Shown here: positions 34,190 through 44,717 of the stretch, piece by piece
Layout of the letters: each line of letters starts with the position of its first letter
Position numbering within the stretch: position 1 is the stretch's first letter
NCBI GenBank assembly: GCA_003996215.1
Contig: QJPP01000829.1
Location: 310,001 to 374,000 of the forward strand
Length of the DNA: 64,000 nucleotides
Reading direction: 5' to 3'
Source of the DNA: Jaltomata sinuosa
Taxonomy: Eukaryota; Streptophyta; Magnoliopsida; Solanales; Solanaceae
Position numbers and translations under genes: made by a program
The notes under the pieces: model-generated
The model's input: the letters and a program-made list of their open reading frames with translations, nothing else
Databases searched by the model: none
What the model was told of the DNA's origin: nothing

Positions 34190-34764
34190 TACACCTATAT
34201 GTGTTAGAGGGAAACCGGGTGGGTACAGACTATGTAAAAGAGGTTATGAGTTCACAATTTATTGTCATTAGGTGTACTAATGACGGTCAAGGTTTATTTG
34301 TGATTAATGAGGTAAGGATGGGTCTTGGGGTAGACCGGGTACGCGGTTGAACACTTAGGTGTGGTTAGAGGATCCTTGGAGGGTCTGGATTTCAGAATTA
34401 GAAAGGGATTTAGATATAACTCTATTGTTGTTATCTATGTATGTCCCAGATTAATGGGGTGGTTAAATTATGTTAAAAAGGGGGAACCGTTCATTATGTG
34501 TAAACAAGGGTAAGTGTGTTTAGTCTTCAGACGAATGTCAAGGTTCAACTATATACATAAAATATGGGTAGGTGATGGCTTACGATTTATGTGAATGTTG
34601 TATATTCTTGTACTCATATCTAAGTGATTGTATGAATTACATTGCTTAGGGAACTTGTGTAGAATGTCTAAGGTTTCTGTTTTATAGTCTGTGATTTGAA
34701 GGGTATTTTCTTGTTGGTTTACAAGTTGTTTGTTCATGCATTTCACTGTGGATTGTTGACATTC

Positions 34765-34874
34765 AGTTGGCTCGGGTACCACTCCTGGTACAGGTATAAC
34801 ATTCGGTTGGTATGGGTACCAGTCCTGGTACATGTTACTATTTGGTTAGCTCGGGTACCACGCCTGGTATAGGT
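34765..34874 (+). repeat. 40-bp tandem repeat, 3 units (LTR B2 right, second)
   Basis: Units at 34765, 34805 and 34844, belonging to the duplicated LTR segment. Copy number differs from both other arrays (4 and 5). Confidence 0.88.
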
Positions 34875-35037
34875 TTATGTTACTGCATCATTGCATTGGT
34901 ATTGTTGCATTGTATTGATATTATTACATTGCATTGATTGTTATTGGTTCCGTGAGTGGACTGGGCTATTTTTTTTATTGAATTATGATATTTAATGGTG
35001 GTCGTTGAGTGACTGGGAATCCTTATATGTCTGTTGA

Positions 35038-35871
35038 GTTTGGTCTTGGTGTAGGCCAGATTGTTATGCCATGTTAATTAGTAGGTCTTGGTGTTTACCG
35101 GGTTGTCATGTTATTAGTTTGTCTTGGTGTAGGCTAGGTTATTATATCATGTTATGACATTGGTCTTGGTGTAGGCCGGGTTATTATATCATATTAATTA
35201 GTAGGTCTTGGTGTAGATCGGGTTATCATGTTATTAGTTGGTCTTAGTGTAGGCCGGGTTGTTATATCATGTTATGAGATTGGTCTTGGTGTAGGCCGGG
35301 TTATTATATCATGTTAATTAGTAAGTCCTGGTGTAGACCGGGTTGTCATGTTATTAGTTGGTCTTGGTTTAGGCTGGGTTATTTTATCATGTTATGCGAT
35401 TGGTCTTGGTGTAGGCCGGGTTATTATATCATGTTAATTAGTAGGTCTTGGTGTAGACCGGGTTGTCATGTTATTAGTTGGTTTTGGTTTAGGTCGGGTT
35501 GTTATATCATGTTATGAGATTTGTCTTGGTGTAGGCCGGGTTATTATATCATGTTAATTAGTAGGTCTTGGTGTAGACCGGGTTGTCATGTTATTAGTTG
35601 GTGTTGGTGTAGGCCGGGTTGTTATATCATGTTATGTGATTGGTCTTGGTGTAGGCCGGGTTATTATATCATGTTAATTTGTAGGTCTTGGTGTAGACCG
35701 GGTTGACATGTTATTAGTTGGTCTTGGTGTAAGCCGGGTTGTTATATCATGGTATGAGATTGGTCTTGGTGTAGGCCGGGTTATTATATCACGTTATTAG
35801 TTGGTCTTGGTGTAGACCGGGTTATGATGTTAATTAATAGTTGGTCTTGGTGTAGACCGTTTTGTCATGTT
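35038..35871 (+). repeat. 120-bp higher-order array (LTR B2 right, second)
   Basis: About seven copies with strict 120-bp spacing (starts at 35281, 35401, 35521, 35641 and 35761 are easy to see). Adjacent full units are more alike than the subunits inside one unit. Confidence 0.92.
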
Positions 35872-36349
35872 CACACCTAGATGTGTTAGGGGAAACCGGG
35901 TGGGTCCGGACTATGTTAAAGAGGTTATGAGTTCACAATTTATTGTCATTAAGTGTACTAATGATGGTCAAGGTTTATTTGTGATTAATGAGGTAAGGAT
36001 GGGTCTTGGGGTAGACCGGGTACCCGGTTGAACACTTAGGTGTGGTTAGAGGATCCTTGGAGGGTCCGAGTTTCGGGATCAAAAAGGGGTTTAGATATAA
36101 CTCTGTTGTTGTCATTGCATGTGGCAATGGTTGCTAGGTGATTTCCATGTGATTGGTCAATTGAGAGTACGACGGAATTTCTGGGGTTGTAGTTGTTGGT
36201 TGTTTAACCAGGATGAAAGGCGTTCGAGAGGTCCCAGAAGGGCCAGACACTGGTAAGTACCACTATGGGCATAAGTGGTTTGGTTGGGCAGTTAGCCGGG
36301 TCAAGTCTGAATATTTAGTCAAGTTAGTTGACTGGGGTAAAGGTTAAAG

Positions 36350-36470
36350 GTGACTTGGGAAGTCTACGTGTCAAGGTGACTTGGGAAGTCTAGGTGACAA
36401 GGTGACTTGGAAAGTCTAGGTGACAAGGTGACTTGGGAAGTCTAGGTGACAAGGTGACTTGGGAAGTCCT
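36350..36470 (+). repeat. 26-bp tandem repeat, about 4.7 units (LTR B2 right)
   Basis: Same unit as at 28587-28707 and same number of units, so this array has not changed since insertion. Confidence 0.92.
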
Positions 36471-37018
36471 AGATGTCAAGGTCAAGGTTAAAGGTGAAGG
36501 AGGGAGCTATAATGTTTATTTCACGTTTTTCCCTATTTTCTTATATGATGGTAGGAATGGATTCTGGTCGACCGATGATGCCTACCAGTTCGTGTGTTTG
36601 TACTGACTCTACTCTTCCTATACCTTTTTGGTATAGTCTAGTTGCAGGGTTGGTGATGTTTCACAGGTTCAGGATTGCGGTGATCTTCCAGCAGCTCCTA
36701 CTTCCTTCTATGGTAGGAGTTGTGTCCACTTTATGTTGTAAGCTCATGTTGTAGAAGCTCCTGTACCGGCTTAGACTAGGTTCTGGGGAGGGTGTTTATA
36801 TGGTTAATAAATTCCGCATGTTTTAAAGTTTGTGTAATTTTCGAAAGCTGTTGTATAAAGATTTCCAAATATTTGTATAGGGATTTCTCATGTATTAAGG
36901 GACTTATTTAATGGTTTATTTTCTTTTCCGCATTGCCTGTTGGTTCGGGTGGTAAGGGTTCTCCTATCTAGGTGGATTAGAGTAGGTGCCCGCATGGTCC
37001 GGTAGTTGGGTCGTGACA

Positions 37019-37023
37019 TATAC
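37019..37023. repeat. Target site duplication of B2, right copy
   Basis: TATAC directly after the LTR end TGACA, identical to 25521-25525. Confidence 0.9.
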
Positions 37024-38200
37024 CCAGGGCTAAGCTTGTATCTCCTCCTAAACCTCATCATGCCCTTCATGGGCGACACTTGTAGGAACACACGGTCACC
37101 AAATCAAAACTCTAAAGCATAATACCTACGGTCAGTGTAACTCTTCTATCTAGAATGCGCTGCCCAAAGTCTATCCCGAATCACCAAACCCTAATCCAAA
37201 GACTCTTGTAACAAATCAGTACCCTGCAGCCTAGCGTCAAAAGCATCAAACCACCCAATAAGAGACATACACTGCCTACAATACAAAGCCTCAAAAGGAG
37301 CCATCTGAATACTCAAACGGTAGATGTTATTATAAGCAAATTACACTAAGGCTAAAAAATGGTCCTACTAACCTCCGAAATCCACAAAACAAGCCCAGAG
37401 CATGTCCTTCAAGAACCTGAATAGTCCACTAAGGCTGGCCATTAATTTAAAGGCGGAATGTTGTGCTAAGATTAACTCGGGTACCCAACTCCTCCTGAAA
37501 TGCTCTCCAAAAGTCAGAAGTGAACTGAGTACCTCTGTCTAAAATAATGGACACTGATACACCGTGAAGATGGTGTACCTCTTGCACATAGATCTGAGCC
37601 AACCTCTTGGAACTGTAGGAAGACTAGATGGATAAAAGGTGAGCATACTTAGTCAACCAATCTACAATGACCCAAATGCTATAAAATCCCCAAAAGGTAC
37701 GTGGCAAGCCAACCACGAAATCCATAGTAATCCGCTCCCACTTCCACTCAGCAATGGGTAGCCCTTGAAGTAATCCACTAGGTCTCAAGTTCTTGGACTT
37801 CATATACTAACAGTTCAAGCATCGAGATACAAAGTCTTCTATATCTCTCTTCATCGCGCTCCACCACTAATGCAGTCTTAAGTCCCTATACATCTTAGCT
37901 TCCCCAAGATGAATGGAATATCTGGAATAATGAGCCTTCTGCAATATTAACTGAATCAAGTTGCCAACCCTTGAAACAAAAATACAACCCTCGAATCTCA
38001 AGACACCCTCTTAATCTAAGGCAACCTTCCTGGCCTCACCACTCAACACATGATCTCAGAGCCCACAATGTTGACTATCCTCAAACTACCGCTCTCGAAT
38101 CTGTTCCAACAATGTAGACTAAGCCTCAAATCGAGCAAGAACCCTCCTAGGGTCAGAAATATCAAGAAGAACAAACCTATTGGCTAAGGATTAGATGTCC
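37024..38200 (-). pseudogene. Element A integrase, main part
   Basis: Read right to left: zinc-binding region about 37800-37960 (YSRYSIHLGEAKMYRDLRLH-like text with a stop in the Trp-Trp block), core with WKWERITMDFVVGLPRTFWG near 37740 (first Asp), SIILDRGTQFTSDF near 37540 (second Asp), and a degraded block near 37440 where the catalytic Glu of QSERTIQ is lost. The GPY/F module has FLQVSPMKGMMRFRRRYKLSP at 37091-37030 and is cut by B2. Many stops and frame changes. This enzyme inserted A originally. Confidence 0.8.
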
Positions 38201-38209
38201 AAGGCCCAC

Positions 38210-38700
38210 GGTCTTTCTGAAACTGATAGGAAAGCCAAGCTCCCCATACTCACCGCCTTTCAGCTCAAGGCATATGCTATCATATTTGCCTTTCCCAGAT
38301 GGCAAATGATAGAGATATGATAGTCCTTTAGTAACTCTTGCCACCTCCACTGCCTCAAATTAAGATCCTTCTAGCTCAGAATGTACTGTAGGCTATGATG
38401 GTCAGTGAATATCTCACAATGCACACCATACAAATAATGCCTCTAAATCTTAAGCGTGAAAACTACCTCCACCAATTCCAAGTCATGGGTGGGGTAGTTG
38501 TGCTCTAGCACCAGAAACTATCTAGAAGCATATGCTATCACACGACTATACTTCATCAGAACATAACTCAAATCGATACCCAACGCATGGCAATAAACTG
38601 TAAAACCCCAGGCCTTAACTGGAAGAGTCAATATCGGAGTTGTAGTCAATAAGGCCTTGAGCTTTAGAAAGCTCGCCTTACACTCATTGGACCATTAAAA
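38210..38700 (-). pseudogene. Element A RNase H
   Basis: Minus-strand frames give FTVYCHALGIDLSYVLM near 38590 (the first catalytic Asp of YCDA is His), ITTPLTTHDLELVEVVFTL-like text near 38470-38500, HYLYGVHCEIFTDHHSLQYIL near 38400, and the closing GKANMIAYALS near 38290 where ADALSR is altered. Stops and shifts throughout. Degrades the RNA strand of the hybrid in intact relatives. Confidence 0.75.
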
Positions 38701-38719
38701 TGGGACATCCTTCCTAGTC

Positions 38720-39707
38720 AGGCTACTCAATGGAACTGCAATAGAAGAGAACCCCTTGATGAACCGCCTGTAGTAACCTGCCAAACTAATCAAACTATGA
38801 ACCTCGGTAGGAGAAGTGGGCCTAGCCCAATCACGAACTGCCTCAATCTTCATTGGGTCTACCATAATCCCATCCTTAGAAACCGCTTCCCCAAGAATTC
38901 TACAAACTCAAGCCAAAACTCATAATTTTAAAACTTGGCATAAAGCCGCTGATCTCTCAAAGTCTAGAGCACAATCCTCAAATTCTGCTTGTGCTCCTCC
39001 CTACTCCTCGAGTAGACAAAGATGTTATCAATAAATACTATCACAAAGGAGTTCAAATAAGGCCTGAACACGTGGTTCATCAAGTCTATGAATGTTGCTG
39101 GGGAATTGGTCAACGCAAAAGACATCACCAAAACTCGTAATGGCCATAGAGAGTCTTGAAGGCAGTCTTAGGGATGTCCGCCGCCTGAATCTTCAACTGA
39201 TGGTAGCCATATCTCATGTCAATATTAGAAAACACGGCTATACCCTGAAGCTAGTCAAATAGATTATCGATACGCGATATTGGATACTTATTCTTAATTG
39301 TCACTTTATTCAGCTATCGGTAATTGATACACATATGCATAGTACCATCCTTTTTCTTCACAAAAAAAACAATAACACCCCAAGGAGAAATACTTGTTCG
39401 TATCAAACCCTTACCTAGAAGGTCCTGAAGTTGAACACTAAGTTCCCTCAACTCAGTAGGATCCATATGGTAAGGTGGAATAGAAATTGGCCTAGTTCCC
39501 AACTTGACATTAATAGAAAAGTCTATATCACGCTCAGGTGGAAAGCTAGGTAAGTCGAAAAGAAAGGCATCAATAAAATCTTGGACCACAGGAATAAAAT
39601 CAAGCGAGGTAATGTTGGCAATAAAATCATAGACATAAGAAAGATAGGCCAAACACCCCTTTGACACCAAACTCCTAGCCTGAATATAAGAAATAATCCT
39701 CGATGGC
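38720..39707 (-). pseudogene. Element A RT and PR-RT linker
   Basis: The 118-codon stretch 39314-39670 begins VSKGCLAYLSYVYDF, has PERDIDFSINVKLGTRPISIPPY, and runs into VKKKDGTMHMCINYR, the RT fingers. Further left, other frames give RIDNLFD, KIQAADIP, FALTNSPATFID and VIVFIDNIFVYSR near 39020-39040, where the catalytic pair reads IDN instead of IDD, so the second Asp is lost. The thumb (SLISLAGYYRRFIKGFSSIA) is near 38750. The first residues near 39700 are the partner of the protease end at 48318, on the other side of element D. Confidence 0.82.
39703..39707. repeat. Target site duplication of D, left copy
   Basis: ATGGC before the LTR start; the right copy at 48318-48322 is ATGGT. One change in five. 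Confidence 0.75.
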
Positions 39708-40988
39708 TGATAAGTAAGTAATCTACCAAATTATTGAGCCTTTATCCATGAATTATTACTATGTTTTAAATAGATTTAGAGGTTCTTATGACCTTTATTG
39801 ATGTATATGCAGGTACTTGTGATCAAAGTTGAAAAACAAGGAAATGGACCCAAAAAGAGCTTAAAAGGAGTGAAGTGTGAAGTGATAGAAAAAGATGGAT
39901 ATTCTGCCTTGAGATGCAGCACTTATGCGACACAGACACAAGCCTTTGTGCATTTCACACCTCTCACCGCATGGAGCCTTGCATTGACTGAAGAATCTGT
40001 TATGACATTCGGTTACTGTGCAACGCGCACAACTCATGGTGGGAACTACACCTCTTTCGCATGAAATTTCCTAAGTCAGCTGAAGTCACTGGTTCAACTA
40101 AAGAGGGTGTGCGATGCGCACATCATGACGTGCAAACCGCACATCGTACCGCACACCACCCGAAGGGTATTTTTGTCCAAAAATTTAGTGACATTTTGGA
40201 AAAATATTTAAACCCATTTTGGGCACAATTGTAAATAGAATTCTTTAGCTCTAAATACTCTTAAGTAATTTTAGCTTTAAGAACAAAGTTTCTCTCTAAG
40301 AATAAGAAGAGGGTTTCAATCTATTCTCTCTTCCAATTCTTAGTTCACCATTTGTGTACAAAAGTGAGCTTAGATACTTAAATTACACTTAAATAAAGAG
40401 GAATTTGACTTACCCACTTGGTATATCTCCTTTATTTAGTATGAGTAGCTAGTTTCATTGTCTAAGGATGTGTTGATAATGTGCGCTTGACAAATGGGTG
40501 TAGGTGTTGCTAATTATCGCTTATAATTGCTTATTTGACATGGGTCTAGTAGTTTCACCAAGTTTTAATCCTAAAATTGGTGGTTGCAAACATTGATTTT
40601 CCTTACATGGTTATGTTGTTGCTTGAAAGAGAATTCCATAGCTTCGGATGTGAAATTACTAGTGGGAACTTGGGCTTCCATTTAGATGAGGCTAGAAATA
40701 GCTCATATCGACGGAATCACCTATTTAAGGGTCTAAGCTAGAGATAGTGTGACCTCACTGAGCTTTAGCTTGGTTGCTTTGTTGTTAAATCGATAGTGCT
40801 TTAATCGAGATTGTCAGATATATGGTTGTTGATAGAGAGATGAACAACCATACCCATGAACAAGGCTACCTATATCAATGAGCGAGAATTTGCGTGAATA
40901 GGCAATCACCCTATCCTATATTAGAGCTCTATTGGATGCACATCCCTAGTCGTGTATTCTCATTTATACACCTATTTTTACTTTATCG
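39708..40988 (+). repeat. 5' LTR of D, truncated
   Basis: Starts TGATAAGTAAGTAATC and follows the 3' LTR (46808-48317) to about 40988 (TTTTTACTTTATCG), then stops abruptly: the last 230 bp or so, and the primer site, are missing and gag sequence begins. TATA-like TATTTAAA at 40206-40213. The GTGCG/CGCAC word region is at 39910-40160. Confidence 0.88.
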
Positions 40989-41376
40989 CCCGAGGGGGGA
41001 GAACCAAGGTTGGATAATAGATAAGGAAAGAGACGAAAATTGGAGGGATTGAGACAAAGATGGTGATCGTTTCAATCACCGGAGCTCAAATCCCTATATA
41101 CCTCCAAACAAAGCAGACTCTCTCTACAAACTAGGCACAAGCAACCACAGTTATTCCAAGCTAGAGGACATGTTGTCATTGGTTCTCAAAAAGGAAGATA
41201 CGACAAAAAACAGGAGTGAGTGAGCTAAAAAGTGAGTTTTCAACACTTCATTAAACTATGAGCTCTCACTCAGCCTCGATCAAGCATCTTGAGGCCTAAA
41301 TGACCCACCTCTCAACCCAAATAAACCCGAGAATGAAAGGGATATTGCCCAGTGATACCATCACTAATCCAAAGAA
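40989..41376 (+). pseudogene. Gag C-terminal fragment of D
   Basis: Translation gives ENQGWIIDKERDENW, a basic/acidic repeat region, KLEDMLSLVLKKEDTTKNRSE near 41155-41220, then SASIKHLEA with a stop, MTHLSTQINPRMKGILPSDT and TNPKND near 41270-41375. The pattern L-E-x-x-M...L-x-QI/L-N-x-R-x-x-G-x-LPSDT-x-x-NPKND marks the end of gag in Athila/Tat elements. Two or three frame changes. It begins directly at the LTR break and ends at a second deletion point that removed all of pol. Confidence 0.75.
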
Positions 41377-41384
41377 TGACTGAT

Positions 41385-41430
41385 TGAGGTACTATCATCG
41401 AGCCGCGACATTAAATAAAGTGCTACTTGG
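41385..41430 (+). other. Conserved post-pol block (D)
   Basis: GCCGCGACATTAAATAAAGTG followed by CTACTTGGGAGGCAACCCAAG. In Athila-type elements this non-coding block follows the pol stop. Copies occur at 58662-58702 and 58753-58799 (F) and, on the minus strand, 55438-55478 (G). Here pol is missing and the block touches gag. Confidence 0.75.
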
Positions 41431-43213
41431 GAGGCAACCCAAGTTTATTTTCTTTGTTTTTGGTTATATTTTGTTATTTTTGGTGTGTTTTTAACGAATG
41501 CTTGGAGCAAAAAAATGGACAAGTGAAAACAAGGCTAAAATAGGTTGTGCGGAGGACTGTACGAACTGCACAAACCATTGTGCATGTCGCACGGTTCATC
41601 ACATGTCAAAACAAAAGGCCTGGGAGAAAATGAAAATATTGGAGGCGATGAGCACTGGGCCGTACGAATCGCATGAGCCCAAGTACGCGTCATACCTCCA
41701 TCGTATGTTGAACCAGAAGCTTCGGCAAGGCCAGGGGAGAAAAAGGTGAGGTGCAAAACAATATGCAGTCTGCACAAGAACTTGTGCAAATTGCATGTCA
41801 CGGTGCACCAAAGGTAAATTTAAATTTTTAATGGACCTACCCCGTTGACCGACCCAACCCAGAGATGACCCGGCTCAACTGTTCTTCTTCTTTTCTCTTT
41901 ATATTCTGCCACCTTCACCATCTTCCCCAATTTTCTCTCCAACTCTCAAAATTCTCTCTAAAAACTTCCCACAAATCCCTCTACTTCTCCCCAAAATCTT
42001 TTTCTTCTCCCCCATAATCGCCACCATTGCTCCTCCATGCCGCCTCCATTGTCTCTCTGGGCTAGTTGATTGGTCCACCATTGTTGCTTCCCAAAAGCTT
42101 TAATTTTTACTTCTCTCCGCCTGATCTTCACTTGTGGTAAGTTCCCCGACGTTAAAATAATTGTTTTTATGAAAGTTGGGAACTCATATTGTGAAGCATG
42201 CCAAATAGAATTGCCATGTTGATTTTGGGTGAGATTCAAAAAATTTGGGTCCCCAATTTTGTATTGTATTGAGAATTTTGCTTAGTGTCAACTTGGTAGA
42301 ACTTGAATTTTGTTAAAGCATGTTGATTGGTAGTGATTTTTAGCCTTGAATTATGTGTTTGGGGTGAATTCTGAGTAACCCACTCGTGACTGATGTATGA
42401 TTTTGCCCGATGATAGATTGGGTGACGTTGTTCTTAAGGGCAAATCATCGTTTGTCATGAGGTTTTGTTAAGAATAGTTTCTTGGGGCATAATATTTCAA
42501 CTTGTATGCCCATGATTCTTTGTTGAAGATTTTATTTGGGTGTATGATCTTGGGTGGGGAGGGGTTAATTATAGCTAAACTTGTTGGTGCCTATTATTGC
42601 AAGTGAGGGCTTGATGTTCCTAATGATAGACGGGGTAACGTCCATCTTAAGGGAATTCGTTGAGTTCTTTTCTTGCTTGTTGATTTTGTCAATGGAATTC
42701 TGGGAAAGTCCGAGTACCCAGATATTTATGGTCATGTTACCCATTGCCCCTTTATTTAAATTATTGGTTTGCTGAGTGATTCCAAGTGCCTAAGCACATC
42801 TTGCTCTACAGATCACATACGTAACTCACAAGAACACAATGAAACAAAAATTCCAATTGTGCCTTTGTGTGTTTAGCATGTGATGCATAGATCTTGATGT
42901 ATGAGTCACACAAGGCATCACATCATGTTGAAAAAGAAGGCATGTTCACTTCTTCGAGGGGCGAAACTTGATGCGATGTGCACTTCGGTTGGTGCAGTTA
43001 GCACCAGCTGCGCACCTCAGTGGAAAAACTCCTGCAGGGTTCTGTTAGCTAGTGTGGAGGCACATGCGATGCACACTTTCTCTAGTGCAGTTTGCACAAG
43101 CTAGTAGTCCCCTACATTGTTTTCTAGTTAATTGCATTCCATTCTTTTTAGTTAGTTAACTTCTTTTTAGGACTTTTTTTAATTTTTTGGCTCATAATCT
43201 CTGTATGCTGAAC
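41431..43213 (+). other. Post-pol non-coding region of D, promoter-like
   Basis: Opens T-rich, then GTGCG/CGCAC words (41545-41800). At 41885-41990 a pyrimidine-rich stretch with TCTTTATATTCTGCC resembles a core promoter and 5' leader (TTCTCTCCAACTCTC). A good 5' splice site ACTTGTG/GTAAGTTCC lies at about 42132, and pyrimidine-rich acceptors (TTCTTTTTAG near 43168; TCTTCTAGCAG near 43228) come before or at the start of the gene at 43214. A second GTGCG-type cluster is at 42900-43105. No convincing coding frame. Confidence 0.5.
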
Positions 43214-44717
43214 ATGTCTTCTAGCAGGGGTAATACCGAAAGGAGTTCACGAAGGCCAACAACTCCCTCCTCCTCAAATCCAGCCTCAAAGGGGAAGAAG
43301 AAAGCCTCGTCTTCCCACACTTAAGTCTCCGAGGAGGAGAGAGTTTAGTTCGAATTAGAAGAGATGCAGGCCATTTATGATCGTGATATAGGTAGGACTT
43401 TCAACACCGAGAAAATCATTAACCTGGATGCAATGGGGGATAACCTATCTAACAACCCACTTTAGTTTGCCAGGCATCAGTGGAAACCATTTCAAGAGAT
43501 GCCCAGGAACTACTACAAAGAGTTAGTCTGGGAGTTCTTTGCCTCATACCAAGCCACACAAGATGCTAAGGGCTATAAAGGAGTTTGAAATATTCCCCGC
43601 ATTGGAGTCAGTCATTGTTTGAGGCAAGCAAATCAGGATCACTATGGCTGCTATAAATGCTATCTATTGGAGCATTCCTATTGAACCAGCCCCGGAGCTC
43701 ATAGCTAAGCTACTTCTCAAGCGCAAACCTATCGAATAGGATGCTCATATCATTGCTCCTGATGAACCTCTCTTGGCTACTATAAGGGGTGAAATCCCAT
43801 GCAAGACTTTGTACTTTGAGGCACGCCTGTGGTATGAGTTTGTCCTCTCCCGCTTTATGCCTTCTTAGAATGACCAAAAGGTCACGCATGATGGGGACAT
43901 TCTAGTAGCTGCAATCATTGTGGGGGATCATATCAACATTGGTGAGATCATCACCTTGGTGATAAAAAGAAAGGCTTGTAGGGGTGGTGAAGCATTTCCC
44001 TCTCTAGTGCTAATAAGTAAACTTTGTGCACAAGCCGGCGTCCCTTACTTTGAATGTGATGCTCCTACTCTGGCCATTTGTGTGTTGAATCTTGATAAGA
44101 AAATTGACCGAGATTCCCCTCATTTCAAAAGGTGTAGGGTAGAGGCATCGATGGAAGATGAGAATGATGGCTCTGATGCTGAACTACATGCTTTCTCTCC
44201 TCCTCATCCTACTTCAGAATCACACACCCCAACTGTCGATGCACCTAGAGAGCTATTATGTAAAAATGGTCTTCAAGACATGGTGAACAAAACATATAGC
44301 CATGAACAACAGCTGTCCGACCTAGCTATGAAGCTACCCGGTATGATAAATAGAGTTGTCAAGAATGTAGTGCAAGGGGTAATGGATAAAGTAAACACAT
44401 TGTGAAAAAGGGTGGACGTCATTGAGGGGGTGATCACAACAATCCTGAAGGATGTTAACAAAGCTAAAGGTAAAGATCTGGTGGTGGAAGAAGATTAGAG
44501 CACCTTACCTCCACCTCTTTACAGGCGCGACCCCATGAATGGATTATTGGCAGCTTATGTAAAAGATGAAGATGAGCTTCCTGGTGATGGAGATGCTGAG
44601 CTAGATGATGATCAAGACCCCGAGTTTCAGCATGTTCTTCGAGAGTCCACATTGGATGCGCACTCCCAAAAAGATGGAGCCAGCACTAGTGGACAGTCTG
44701 CTGATGATGAGGCATAG
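43214..44717 (+). pseudogene. Post-pol gene of D (putative plant transposon protein family)
   Basis: The ATG at 43214 gives MSSSRGNTERSSRRPTTPSS, a Ser/Arg/Lys-rich head. The domain follows: HQWKPFQEMPRNYYKELVWEFFASY (about 43475), a one-base shift near 43590, FPALESVIV, ITMAAINAIYW (about 43640-43675), ARLWYEFVLSRFMPS (about 43825), DILVAAIIVGDHINIGEII (about 43900) and FPSLVLISKLCAQAGVPYFECD (about 44000-44065). From there the frame is constant to 44717, broken by TGA at 44403 and TAG at 44496, and ends with an acidic tail. This layout is the family I know as putative plant transposon protein (Transposase_32), found after pol in Athila-type elements, in the place of env. Biochemical role unknown. 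Confidence 0.75.

Larger units (their letters stand above)
25526..37018 (+). mobile_element. B2: coding-free LTR element with giant LTRs
   Basis: 11,493 bp with LTRs 25526-29256 and 31711-37018, a Met primer site after the first LTR, and a perfect TATAC duplication. The 2.45-kb interior has no gag or pol, only short open stretches without family motifs. The LTR start and the block before the 3' LTR match those of B1, so a B1-like chromovirus could have supplied its proteins. The design fits a large retrotransposon derivative (LARD). It sits in A's integrase gene. Confidence 0.88.
31711..37018 (+). repeat. 3' LTR of B2, with internal 1.6-kb duplication
   Basis: 5308 bp, TGTAACGACC to GGGTCGTGACA. 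Same plan as the 5' LTR but the segment from about 32817 to 34432 is repeated as 34433-36110, so two 40-bp arrays (33152-33341, 34765-34874) and two 120-bp arrays (33506-34189, 35038-35871) are present, then one 26-bp array (36350-36470). The duplication accounts for the length difference of 1577 bp from the 5' LTR. Confidence 0.9.

Noticed and set aside
35311..35706. Open stretches rich in SWCRPG repeats
   Set aside because: They only translate the 120-bp repeat array; the repeat length is a multiple of three, so any stop-free phase stays open.
41498..41749. 83-codon Cys-containing open stretch after D's post-pol block
   Set aside because: Built from the GTGCG/CGCAC word region; no start context, no homologue in F, and both strands are open at once.
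42581..42775. Possible host exon after the splice donor in D
   Set aside because: No similarity to a known protein that I can see, and it lies inside the predicted leader intron of the element.
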